Source: Saprospiraceae bacterium (GTDB taxonomy: Bacteria; Bacteroidota; Bacteroidia; Chitinophagales; Saprospiraceae). From it: a stretch of 64,000 nucleotides of DNA. The position numbers were made by a program, and so were the translations under genes. The stretch is from positions 1,053,501 to 1,117,500 of the forward strand of contig JAHCHX010000001.1 in assembly GCA_026129545.1 (NCBI GenBank). The letters are read 5' to 3'. Of the stretch, positions 18,344 through 25,444 are shown piece by piece. Under the pieces are notes generated by a model. That model did not search any database, was not told the origin of the DNA, and saw only the letters and a list, made by a program, of their open reading frames with translations. How positions within the stretch are numbered: the first letter of the stretch is position 1; every line of letters begins with the position of its first letter.

Positions 18344-18423
18344 TCACGAATTTTTAGCAGGTGCTATAAAAAAACAAGACTCGCCCTGGGACGCTGATCT
18401 GACGGGTAGCGTGGCGAGTACTG
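18344..18423 (-). ncRNA. Candidate structured leader RNA / RNA antitoxin of the Abi gene
   Basis: A promoter at 18460-18430 would start a transcript near 18423. The RNA opens at once with a hairpin (18419-18379): ACTCGCC/GGCGAGT outer stem, ACGCT/AGCGT inner stem, 12-base loop, and a CCCAG bulge on the 3' side. Seven T residues follow (18374-18368), so this hairpin may itself be a terminator. A linker and then the terminator at 18343-18295 complete an RNA of about 50-130 bases. It encodes no obvious peptide. The arrangement (promoter, structured RNA, terminator, toxin-like HEPN gene) resembles RNA-antitoxin systems. The function is inference. Confidence 0.55.
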
Positions 18424-18429
18424 TTGGCG

Positions 18430-18460
18430 CAAAGATAGCACAATTTTTCATTTCAGTCAA
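18430..18460 (-). promoter_or_regulatory. Bacteroidota-type promoter of the Abi leader RNA
   Basis: TTG (18460-18458) and TATCTTTG (18437-18430) on the minus strand are 20 bases apart, a full match to TTG-N19/20-TAnnTTTG. It lies downstream of the membrane-protein gene and upstream of the structured leader. Confidence 0.75.
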
Positions 18461-18497
18461 GTTCTTGACAAAATAGCCTTCAAAAAGCCTTTGGGGG

Positions 18498-18570
18498 TGC
18501 GCAAACGCGCGTTTGCTTATTCTCTCATTTAGGCATTTGCGCAAATGGTCATTTGCCTAAATGCCTAAAT
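18498..18570. repeat. Cluster of TTTGC/GCAAA palindromes
   Basis: This holds a 16-bp perfect palindrome GCAAACGCGCGTTTGC (18501-18516), a 12-bp palindrome ATTTGCGCAAAT (18535-18546), and an inverted pair AGGCATTT/AAATGCCT (18531-18538, 18559-18566). A CATTTGCGCAAA word also occurs at 17368-17379, beyond the other end of the Abi module, and a related palindrome lies upstream of the integrase (20748-20763). Confidence 0.7.
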
Positions 18571-18589
18571 CCCCTTCCCTCTTCAAACT

Positions 18590-18874
18590 TTAGTCCTTAG
18601 ACAAAAACTGCCGCATTTGTCGCACCGCCTCCAACCTTACCCTGTTATCTTCAACCGATTGAGTAACAGTTTTGTGAGGCGGCTTCCCTTCCCCTTTCCG
18701 CCGCTCTTCCTTTTCAAGGGAAGCCGCATATCGTTCCTTAAATCTCATTTCAAGCCTCGCAAGGTTGCGCTCGGTGAAAGGGTCGCCCTTGTCCAACCGA
18801 ACGCCATAAAAAACCGCTTTGGAACTAATCAATTCTTCAACATCTACCGCCCGTTTTACAACGGGCGAAACGCC
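18590..18874 (-). CDS. C-terminal extension reached by -1 frameshift
   Basis: This 94-codon frame continues the membrane-protein gene in the -1 frame from the slippery site. It encodes a charged helical segment: PVVKRAVDVEELISSKAVFY, then ERNLARLEMRFKERYAAS and a C-terminal RLEAVRQMRQFL. It has no ATG; the only usual start is a TTG at 18832, well inside the conserved-looking frame, and an in-frame stop lies just upstream. Independent translation is therefore less likely than fusion. The fused product would have about 307 residues, with the N-terminal four-helix membrane part and this segment in the cytoplasm. I do not recognise a family. Confidence 0.6.
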   Translation of the reverse strand, partial: GVSPVVKRAVDVEELISSKAVFYGVRLDKGDPFTERNLARLEMRFKERYAASLEKEERRKGEGKPPHKTVTQSVEDNRVRLEAVRQMRQFLSKD

Positions 18875-18880
18875 TTTCCC
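18848..18880 (-). promoter_or_regulatory. Programmed -1 ribosomal frameshift signal
   Basis: The slippery heptamer G GGA AAG (18880-18874) is in the correct X XXY YYZ phase with the upstream frame. A six-base spacer follows, then a perfect 8-bp hairpin CGCCCGTT/AACGGGCG (18867-18860 and 18855-18848), whose four-base loop holds the zero-frame TAA stop. The same heptamer is used in the lambda G/GT tail-gene frameshift. The -1 frame then stays open for 94 codons. Confidence 0.72.
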
Positions 18881-19512
18881 AAGTCGGCGCCATTCAATTC
18901 CTGCTCCTGAAAGCCAAGTTCCCTGCTCTCATTTTCTCTTTCAGTCAACCCCACTTCCTGCTTTTCCGGCAACTCCCTCACAGTCTCCCCGACCGGAAGT
19001 CCTTTGACAAACCGCTCAAATTCATTTCTCGCTATGTAGAAATTCCGCAATTCCTGCCATTGCGCCTGATTTTGGTAGAGTTCCATTTGCGTTGCAAATG
19101 TGGTCTCCCGCAAAATCATAATCTCAATCACCCACCCGATGAGCATCAGGGTAGAAACCGAGATCGTCCAGGAAAGCCCGTAAGGAAGCATCACCAAAAC
19201 TGCTTCGCAAAGCGAGAGAATGAGCAAAGCAGTCGCAGCAATTATCCCGAAGGAAAATTTGCTTTGTATTCGCGCAGGGTTCAGTTGGAAAAAGAACACC
19301 AAAGTCCCCCTGCCCGCTTGAATGGCAAGCGGGACGAGGAACGCGGCAATCTTAAACCCGATGCTTTCCGCATCTTGTGCGTGAAATATCCCCATAATCA
19401 GGGCAGATATGAGGTAAGTGCCGATGAGAAGCCCAAAGGAAAGTAGCGGCAAAACACGGCGCATTTGCCGCACCGCCCGCTCAAAATCGTGATTGATGAG
19501 AGTATGTTCCAT
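18856..19512 (-). CDS. Four-helix membrane protein of the integrase operon (zero-frame product)
   Basis: This 218-residue protein has four hydrophobic segments at about 20-42, 50-70, 85-108 and 113-133 (for example LLSFGLLIGTYLISALIMGIF and FGIIAATALLILSLCEAVLV). A cytoplasmic-looking helical tail rich in Glu/Gln follows. It starts 11 bases after the integrase gene and is probably co-transcribed with it. I do not recognise a family. Its last codons contain the frameshift heptamer, so this is the short of two likely products. A membrane protein next to an integrase could serve element maintenance, exclusion or defence; none of these is shown. Confidence 0.75.
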   Translation of the reverse strand: MEHTLINHDFERAVRQMRRVLPLLSFGLLIGTYLISALIMGIFHAQDAESIGFKIAAFLVPLAIQAGRGTLVFFFQLNPARIQSKFSFGIIAATALLILSLCEAVLVMLPYGLSWTISVSTLMLIGWVIEIMILRETTFATQMELYQNQAQWQELRNFYIARNEFERFVKGLPVGETVRELPEKQEVGLTERENESRELGFQEQELNGADLGKAFRPL

Positions 19513-19523
19513 AGGAGCAATTT

Positions 19524-20732
19524 TTACTCAATGATAAGCGTGTGATATTTGTCCAAAACTTCCTTGTCAAAGGAATCAAGGTAAACTTGCGTTACCTCTT
19601 CGGAAGAGTGTCCCAATGCTTCGCTGATAACAGCCGTCGGCACACCTTTATATTTAGCGATGGTTGCGTATGAATGCCTTGCGACATAACTGGTGAGCGT
19701 AGCCTCAATGCCGCATAACTCGCCGATCTCCTTGAGTCGGCGGTTAAACTGGCGCAACTCGTCCCGAACATTCATCAGTTGCCGTTTTGGGTCGTCCGAC
19801 TTGATGACATTCAGAATAAAGTCGCCTTTCTTCTTCCCTTGCAGGTATTTGTCCAGTATCGCTTGCAGGGGCGCAGAGATGGGAATGGAGTGAAGCCGTC
19901 CGGTCTTTTGCCTCTTATATTCAATTCGTCCGCCGGTGATGTTCCGGACTTGCAGAAAAGCCAGATCGACGAAAGACGCTCCCATCAGGTAAAAACTAAG
20001 GAGGAAGTAATCTTTGGCGCGCGCCTGCCGTTCGGTTTTCGGCTGGAACTGCTTGATGAGTTCAAGGTCAGCCCCTGAAATAGCCCGCTTACGGGTAGAT
20101 TCCCCCTTGATCCTGTAATCAGTGAAGGGGTAATAATCTTTGGAAATCAGTTTTTGCTTGATGGCGCGGTTATACAATGCCCTGAGCGTCCGCAGGCTGA
20201 CACTCAACCCATTCGCGGAATTGCCTTTGGAGAGATACCAAGCCTCGTATTTTTTCAGCCAGGTATAAGTAATCTGCTTCATCGGGAAGTCCCTGCCCTT
20301 CACAAAGTTGAGGACACTCCTGAGCATCGTGTCATAAACCCGTGCATTGCCGAATTTTTTGGCATCTTGAAGTTCAGCAATCATCGCTTCACCGAAAGCG
20401 AGGGTCATCGTCTCGGTGCTCTTTTGGGTAACATAGTTTTTGAGTTCCTCCAAAGTGAGGGTATCCAACTTGCCCTCGTCTTGAAGCCGGATGAGAACAT
20501 CCTGCACCTTTTGCTTATCTTTGCTCAGGAGCGCGTTAAAGCGGGCGATATTCTCAATTGTCCGGCAGGAAGATTTTACCTTCTGCCCCTTCTCGTCCCA
20601 ATCTTTTGCAGAGAGGTTATGACCGAGACTCAAATCAAAAGGTTTGCGGTTGTGAACAACCCGAAGTTTGAGGGGATAAACATCCCCCTTCTTCTTGTAA
20701 CGAGTGTCGAGAATGATGTTTGCAGAGATCAT
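19524..20732 (-). CDS. Tyrosine integrase of the island
   Basis: The protein is 402 residues from the ATG at 20732, which gives the usual MISANIILDTRYKKKG opening of Bacteroidota arm-binding domains; the longer frame would add 15 atypical residues. A SAM-like core-binding domain (about 100-200) precedes the catalytic domain. Box I reads GASFVDLAFLQ, with Ser where many tyrosine recombinases have Arg, as known for the CTnDOT integrase. Later come YKRQKTGRLHSIPIS (catalytic Lys), SYVARHSYAT (second Arg) and LGHSSEEVTQVYLDSF (His and the Tyr nucleophile). It lies 150 bases from the tRNA-Pro fragment and so is the likely driver of island integration. Confidence 0.93.
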   Translation of the reverse strand: MISANIILDTRYKKKGDVYPLKLRVVHNRKPFDLSLGHNLSAKDWDEKGQKVKSSCRTIENIARFNALLSKDKQKVQDVLIRLQDEGKLDTLTLEELKNYVTQKSTETMTLAFGEAMIAELQDAKKFGNARVYDTMLRSVLNFVKGRDFPMKQITYTWLKKYEAWYLSKGNSANGLSVSLRTLRALYNRAIKQKLISKDYYPFTDYRIKGESTRKRAISGADLELIKQFQPKTERQARAKDYFLLSFYLMGASFVDLAFLQVRNITGGRIEYKRQKTGRLHSIPISAPLQAILDKYLQGKKKGDFILNVIKSDDPKRQLMNVRDELRQFNRRLKEIGELCGIEATLTSYVARHSYATIAKYKGVPTAVISEALGHSSEEVTQVYLDSFDKEVLDKYHTLIIE

Positions 20733-20747
20733 AGTTTGAAAGACCCG

Positions 20748-20782
20748 CTTGCAAATTTGCAAGCCATTTGCAAGCAAATATA
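20748..20782 (-). promoter_or_regulatory. Integrase promoter and overlapping palindromic operator-like site
   Basis: On the minus strand TATATTTG (20782-20775) fits the -7 element TAnnTTTG; no good TTG is seen at the expected distance. A 16-bp perfect palindrome CTTGCAAATTTGCAAG (20748-20763) lies between it and the ATG at 20732, in the position of an operator or arm-type binding site. Confidence 0.55.
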
Positions 20783-20840
20783 GGTTCTTTCCGACACCTT
20801 ATGAAATCATCGCAAAAAATTAGTACTGATAATCAGCCAG

Positions 20841-20870
20841 TTAAAACCAAATGAAACCAGATAAAACCAG
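20841..20870 (+). repeat. Three 10-bp tandem repeats next to the att site
   Basis: Three consecutive 10-mers read TTAAAACCAA, ATGAAACCAG and ATAAAACCAG. One helical turn per repeat, ten bases from the tRNA fragment, suggests binding sites for integrase or a helper protein. Confidence 0.65.
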
Positions 20871-20879
20871 ATTGGTGAC

Positions 20880-20923
20880 GCTTTGGGAGCAGGGGGTCCC
20901 AGGTTCGAATCCTGGTATCCCGA
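20880..20923 (+). tRNA. 3' fragment of tRNA-Pro(UGG): island attachment site
   Basis: The sequence holds the right-hand part of a tRNA: anticodon loop TTTGGGA (anticodon TGG), variable region, T arm CCAGG-TTCGAAT-CCTGG, acceptor strand TATCCCG and discriminator A at 20923. No CCA is encoded. The matching 5' part (a CGGGATG-like acceptor strand and D arm) is absent upstream, and pairing of the anticodon stem fails beyond GC. This is the displaced chromosomal remnant left when an element integrates at a tRNA 3' end. The complete gene should lie beyond the left edge of the window. Confidence 0.75.
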
Positions 20924-20926
20924 CAA

Positions 20927-20952
20927 GAGGCCACCTTTCGGTGGCTTTTTTT
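20927..20952 (+). terminator. Terminator behind the tRNA-Pro 3' end
   Basis: The stem GCCACC/GGTGGC with a TTTC loop is followed by seven T residues. It starts a few bases after the tRNA discriminator base, so it is probably the original tRNA terminator. Confidence 0.85.
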
Positions 20953-21067
20953 GTTTGTGCCATGGGTGGAGGCCTTTGCGATTTGGCCGAAACCCCCGAA
21001 ATGACCGTGCCTGCCGTTTTGAACGAACGGCGCTTGCAATCCTTTGGAAATCATGCAAATGGCTAAA

Positions 21068-21141
21068 AGCCGCAATCTGCTCAAAATCACGGAGAGCAAT
21101 CATGGTGAACTGACAAATCCTAGCAAATCAAGGTATAAAAT
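21068..21141 (+). repeat. Dispersed ~80-bp intergenic repeat, copy A
   Basis: It shares the core CTCAAAATCACGGAGAGCAA, then TCAT, CTGACAAA and AATCAAGG(T/C)ATAAA, with copies at 33372-33451 (inverted) and 48278-48352. It lies between the att site and the SGNH hydrolase gene. The reverse strand would read MIALRDFEQIAA, a spurious peptide. Confidence 0.85.
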
Positions 21142-21222
21142 GGGGGTGTTTTAGTTGTGTTTGGCAAAAAATAATTGTCGAGCCAAGTCACAACTTATCG
21201 TCGAAGTATTGAGATTTGTGCC

Positions 21223-21912
21223 ATGACTATCCGCCTACTGCTTTTCACGCTTTTCTTCAATTGTATGTCTCTCTCCGCTCAAACCGACTCGCCGTTCGAG
21301 GCCGAAATCCGCGCATTCGAGCAGTCGGACATGATTAGCAAACCCGCCAAGGGCCAAATCCTTTTGTACGGCAGCTCCACCATGGCAATGTGGAATTCGT
21401 TTCAGCAGGATTTGGCTGGCTATCCGGTCATTAACAGAGGTTTTGGCGGCTCGCAGATGTCGGATGCGATTCTTTATTTCGACCGGGTGGTGGTGCCGTT
21501 GGAGCCGTCGTGGATATTGCTCTATGAAGGCGACAATGATTTGACGAATGGGAAAAAGACACCGCGACGGATATTTAAGGATTTTAAAATTTTTATGAAA
21601 CAGGTGAAGCGTAAGTTGCCCCAGACAAAAGTTGCCGTATTTTCGCTGCGTCCGAGCATTGCTCGTGAGACCACGATGCCACAGCAGCGAAAAGTGAACA
21701 GGCGCTTCAAAAGGTATGCTTGCTGGCATCGAAAGCGAGTGTTTTTTATTGATGCCACGAATCCGCTTCTTACTCCCGACAGAAGGCCAAACCCCGAATT
21801 TTTGCATGAAGACCAATTGCATCTGAATGCCAAAGGATATGAGGTGTGGACGAAGGTGACACTTGATTTTTTGCAAAAAAAGGTAGCGAAAGCAATAGCG
21901 GATGCCCCCTGA
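21223..21912 (+). CDS. Secreted SGNH/GDSL-type hydrolase
   Basis: The protein is 229 residues from the ATG at 21223, giving the clean signal peptide MTIRLLLFTLFFNCMSLSA before QTDSPF; the earlier in-frame start adds a non-signal leader. SGNH blocks are visible: ILLYGSSTMAMW (block I Ser), INRGFGGSQM (block II Gly), YEGDNDL (block III Asn) and HEDQLHLNAKGY (block V Asp and His). These enzymes cleave esters such as acetyl groups from sugars or lipids; the substrate cannot be told. It stands alone on the plus strand, just right of the island. Confidence 0.9.
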   Translation: MTIRLLLFTLFFNCMSLSAQTDSPFEAEIRAFEQSDMISKPAKGQILLYGSSTMAMWNSFQQDLAGYPVINRGFGGSQMSDAILYFDRVVVPLEPSWILLYEGDNDLTNGKKTPRRIFKDFKIFMKQVKRKLPQTKVAVFSLRPSIARETTMPQQRKVNRRFKRYACWHRKRVFFIDATNPLLTPDRRPNPEFLHEDQLHLNAKGYEVWTKVTLDFLQKKVAKAIADAP

Positions 21913-21983
21913 CGCCCTTCTCTGTGATGCTAATCGGGGAGAAGACAGTCTAGCAATATCCTTTAATTCAACTTTCATTGCGT

Positions 21984-23687
21984 ATGTCCCACCATCCGAT
22001 TGCCCGCCGGGATTTCTTCCAACATATTGTCGCCTTCTCAGAGGGGAACAAAATCGAACAGGTGCCCGCTGAACAGGCAGACATCGCTGCCGAGATGTTT
22101 CCATCGGGAGAGCTCACCATATCCGGTGGCTTAAATCCGTACGCAGGCACATGGGGCAAAGAACAGGCCGCGCACCTATTGCGCCGCGTCACTTTTGGGG
22201 TGAAAAAGTCGCAGCTGGACCAACTTGTGGCAATAGGCAGCGCGTCAGCAGCTGTGGATGCCGTGCTGGACGTGCCACAAACGCCCCCCCTGCCACCTGT
22301 CAACAACTACAATAGCGCAAACTTTACCGACCCAGCCGTCTCGACGGGTCAAACTTGGGTGAATGCCATGTACAATGTGGAAGCGGAGGGCTATCGCATT
22401 GAATCGTGGCGAGGCTGGTGGCTCGACCGCATGCTGCACAGCGGGGCGGATATCCAAGAAAAGATGACCTTGTTTTGGCACAATCATTTCGCCACGCGCA
22501 CGGAGGCCGCTTTTTGGGGGCGAGCTTCTTACCTGCACAATGCGACCCTTCGGCAACACGCTTTGGGCAATTTCAAAACGCTGGTGAAGGCCGTCACGCT
22601 CGACCCGTGTATGTTGATATTTCTCAACGGTTTTCTCAATCACAAGTCTGCGCCTGATGAAAACTACGCGCGTGAATTGCAAGAGCTATTCACCATCGGA
22701 AAAGATTCCAACAACACTTACACCGAAGAAGACGTGGAAGCTGCGGCAAGAGTGCTCACGGGTTGGCGCATCAATTTCCTGAACGCCACTACCTATTTGG
22801 ATGTGAACGCGCATGATACTGGCAACAAGTCTTTTTCGAGCTATTACAACAACACGGTGATTCAAGGCAGCACCAACGCCGAGCAAGAGCTGGATGCCAT
22901 GTTGGATATGATTTTCAAAAAGGAAGAAGTGGCAAAATTTGTCTGCCGAAAAGTTTACCGTTTTTTCATTTACTATAAAATTGACGCGACGGTGGAAGCG
23001 GAGGTAATCGAGCCGTTGGCAGAGATTTTTAGGAACAATAATTATGAAATCCGACCAATGATGGAAGCATTGTTGAAAAGCGAGCACTTTTTCGACGCAT
23101 ACAACAAAGGCTGCTTCATAAAAACACCGCTTGACCTCGCATTGGGTGTCTTGCGCAATTTTGACAAATCGCTGCCAGCGCCAACGCCCTACGATGAGTT
23201 TGTGCTGCGCCTCCAAATCAATTATTTCTGCAACAATCTTCAAATGTTGCCCGGCGACCCTCCCAACGTGGCCGGGTGGCCTGCCTTTCGCCAAGCACCT
23301 GCTTTTTATCGAACTTGGATAAATGGCGACACCATGCGCAACAGAAACATTTTCTCTGATTTGTTCTCTTTCGCCGTCTTGCTCGGTTTTGGAGACTTGC
23401 AACTCGACCACATTGCCATGGCATCGCAGTCGTCGAACCCAAGCGACCCCAATCAGCTCGTTGACGACACGCTTCGTATCATGTTGCCTATGGCGATTTC
23501 GCAAGAAAAAAAGCAGCTGCTTAAAAGCATCCTGCTCTCTGGCCAAGCAAACGATTTCTACTGGACTGCCGCTTGGCTGACATATTTGGCTAATCCGAAC
23601 AACCCAATGGCTTATGAAGCCGTGTGGTTTCGTCTCGCCAATCTTCACAAATACATCATGAATTTGGCCGAGTATCAACTTGCTTGA
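21984..23687 (+). CDS. DUF1800 family protein
   Basis: The protein is 567 residues from the ATG at 21984 (a TTG two codons earlier is less likely). DUF1800 marks include AAHLLRRVTFGVKKSQLDQL near 57-76, WWLDRMLHSGADIQEKMTLFWHNHFAT and NYARELQELFTIG, plus PGDPPNVAGWPAF near the C-terminal third. Members are large exported or envelope proteins of unknown activity, found almost always beside a DUF1501 gene, as here (64 bases downstream). No clear signal peptide is seen; the twin Arg in HPIARRDFF might serve export. Confidence 0.88.
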   Translation: MSHHPIARRDFFQHIVAFSEGNKIEQVPAEQADIAAEMFPSGELTISGGLNPYAGTWGKEQAAHLLRRVTFGVKKSQLDQLVAIGSASAAVDAVLDVPQTPPLPPVNNYNSANFTDPAVSTGQTWVNAMYNVEAEGYRIESWRGWWLDRMLHSGADIQEKMTLFWHNHFATRTEAAFWGRASYLHNATLRQHALGNFKTLVKAVTLDPCMLIFLNGFLNHKSAPDENYARELQELFTIGKDSNNTYTEEDVEAAARVLTGWRINFLNATTYLDVNAHDTGNKSFSSYYNNTVIQGSTNAEQELDAMLDMIFKKEEVAKFVCRKVYRFFIYYKIDATVEAEVIEPLAEIFRNNNYEIRPMMEALLKSEHFFDAYNKGCFIKTPLDLALGVLRNFDKSLPAPTPYDEFVLRLQINYFCNNLQMLPGDPPNVAGWPAFRQAPAFYRTWINGDTMRNRNIFSDLFSFAVLLGFGDLQLDHIAMASQSSNPSDPNQLVDDTLRIMLPMAISQEKKQLLKSILLSGQANDFYWTAAWLTYLANPNNPMAYEAVWFRLANLHKYIMNLAEYQLA

Positions 23688-23750
23688 TGTGAAGACTTGC
23701 CCGCAGGATTTTGTCGAAAATGTTCGCCTAACTTGCTCAATTTTAAAACT

Positions 23751-25328
23751 ATGAAAAGAAGAAACTTCCTTAGATACAGCGGCGCAGCGGCAGCATGGGC
23801 CAGTTTTCGATTGAACGGCTTCTCCATAAACCCTGCTCCGCGCCTTCCCTTTTTGCGAGCATTGGAAGATGGCGGCAACCCCAACAACAGAGTGCTGGTG
23901 CTCATTCAGCTCATCGGCGGCAACGATGGGCTGAATACCTTCATTCCATTAGACCAATACAGCAAACTGGCGAGCGCTCGCGCCAGCTTGCTCATCCCAG
24001 AAAACAATGTGCTAAAAATAACCGGCACTGCCACCGCCGGTTTTCATCCCTCCATGCCGGGCATCCGAAATATGTACGACAACGGCTTGGTGTCAGTCGT
24101 GCAAAATGTTGGCTATCCAAACCAAGACTACTCGCACTTTCGTTCCACCGACATTTGGATGTCTGCCTCCGAAGCGGACGAGTTGGTAGAAACCGGGTGG
24201 TTGGGGCGCTACCAGCAAAACCTGCATCCAGATTTCCCGGATGGCTATCCCAATGCCGAAAATCCCGACCCGTTGGCCATACAAATAGGCTCGGTGGTTT
24301 CTCTGGCGCTCATGGGCAGCACTGCTCCTGTGGGCATGGCTATTGCCGACCCAACGGCATACTACCAGTTTGTGAACGACTTGGTGGAGCCAGCCCCCGA
24401 CACTCCATACGGGCAGGAGCTGAAGTTCATCCGTCTCGTGGCGCAGCAGGCCCAAGTCTATTACCAGTCCGTCAAAGGGGCTGCGGATGTGGGGCAAAAC
24501 CTATCGTCGCTCTACCCGTCGCAAGGCGAAAACTTTCTGGCCGACCAACTGCGCATCGTGGCACAACTAATTAGCGGAGGGCTACAGACACCTATTTATA
24601 TCGTCACTCTTGATGGTTTTGACACGCATAGCGCACAAATAGACAGCACGTTTGGCCCCTTGGAGGGGATGCACGCCAACTTGTTGCGCATGGTGTCGGA
24701 AGCGGTTGCCGCATTTCAGGACGACTTGCGGCTGCTTGGCTTGGACGACCGCGTGGCAGGTATGACATTCTCCGAATTTGGCCGCACGATTGCCTCCAAC
24801 GCCAGCTTCGGCACCGACCATGGCGCTGCAGCCCCCCTTTTTGTCTTTGGAAAAAACGTGATTCCGGGCATCATCGGCAACAACCCCCAAATACCGAACA
24901 ACCCTCATCTGTCAGCCGACCTGCCCATGCAATACGATTTCCGTGCGGTCTATGCCAGCACCTTGAAAGATTGGTTTGGTGTCACAAACCCCGAAAACGT
25001 TTTGGGCGACCAATTCCCCATTTTGCCCATTTTCAAATCAGGTGTCAGCAGCGTGACCGCTGTCGCCACCCCTCAGGTGCAAGCATCCAATTTTCCCAAC
25101 CCTTTTCACCATACGACGACTTTCACGTTCACCAGCGAAGGGGGGCAAGTGACCATCAATCTGATAGATATATCGGGCAGGGTGTTGCAAAACATCACAG
25201 AAGGCACATACCCGGCAGGCACGCATCGAGTGACGTTCAGCCGCTCCCGCGACCTTCCTCCCGGTCATTACTTTTATCAGGTAAAGGTGAACGGCGTCAC
25301 GGTGACGAAAAAGCTGGTGGTGATGTGA
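23751..25328 (+). CDS. DUF1501 protein with type IX secretion tail
   Basis: The protein is 525 residues from the ATG at 23751, which gives MKRRNFLRYSGAAAAWASF, a Tat-like signal; the longer frame lacks one. The DUF1501 core (sulfatase/alkaline-phosphatase-like fold) shows LVLIQLIGGNDGLNTFIP, VGYPNQDYSHFRSTDIW, VTLDGFDTHSAQ and FSEFGRTIASNASFGTDHGA. The last about 80 residues (SNFPNPFHHTTTFTF to TKKLVVM) are a type A T9SS C-terminal domain, so the protein crosses the outer membrane or is anchored on the surface. It pairs with the DUF1800 gene. No substrate is known. Confidence 0.92.
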   Translation: MKRRNFLRYSGAAAAWASFRLNGFSINPAPRLPFLRALEDGGNPNNRVLVLIQLIGGNDGLNTFIPLDQYSKLASARASLLIPENNVLKITGTATAGFHPSMPGIRNMYDNGLVSVVQNVGYPNQDYSHFRSTDIWMSASEADELVETGWLGRYQQNLHPDFPDGYPNAENPDPLAIQIGSVVSLALMGSTAPVGMAIADPTAYYQFVNDLVEPAPDTPYGQELKFIRLVAQQAQVYYQSVKGAADVGQNLSSLYPSQGENFLADQLRIVAQLISGGLQTPIYIVTLDGFDTHSAQIDSTFGPLEGMHANLLRMVSEAVAAFQDDLRLLGLDDRVAGMTFSEFGRTIASNASFGTDHGAAAPLFVFGKNVIPGIIGNNPQIPNNPHLSADLPMQYDFRAVYASTLKDWFGVTNPENVLGDQFPILPIFKSGVSSVTAVATPQVQASNFPNPFHHTTTFTFTSEGGQVTINLIDISGRVLQNITEGTYPAGTHRVTFSRSRDLPPGHYFYQVKVNGVTVTKKLVVM

Positions 25329-25444
25329 GCCGCGCTCCATCTTTTTTTTGAACTCCATCGCAAATTCGCTTAGGTTTGCCGTGTCCAAGTCCAGCCATAT
25401 TTTTCCAAACCACACATTTCGCAGGAAAAAAATACTGATTGTCA

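Noticed and set aside
20880..20923. A complete, functional tRNA gene at this place
   Set aside because: The acceptor 5' strand, D arm and half of the anticodon stem are missing upstream, so only an att-type fragment is supported.
20807..21113. Short frames on both strands across the tRNA-Pro fragment and repeat A (for example one containing SGYQDSNLGPPAP)
   Set aside because: They are translations of the tRNA 3' end, its terminator and the dispersed repeat, a common annotation artefact.
22686..23678. 330-codon minus-strand frame opposite the DUF1800 gene
   Set aside because: It is antisense to a recognised family member and shows no domain, signal or ribosome-site support.
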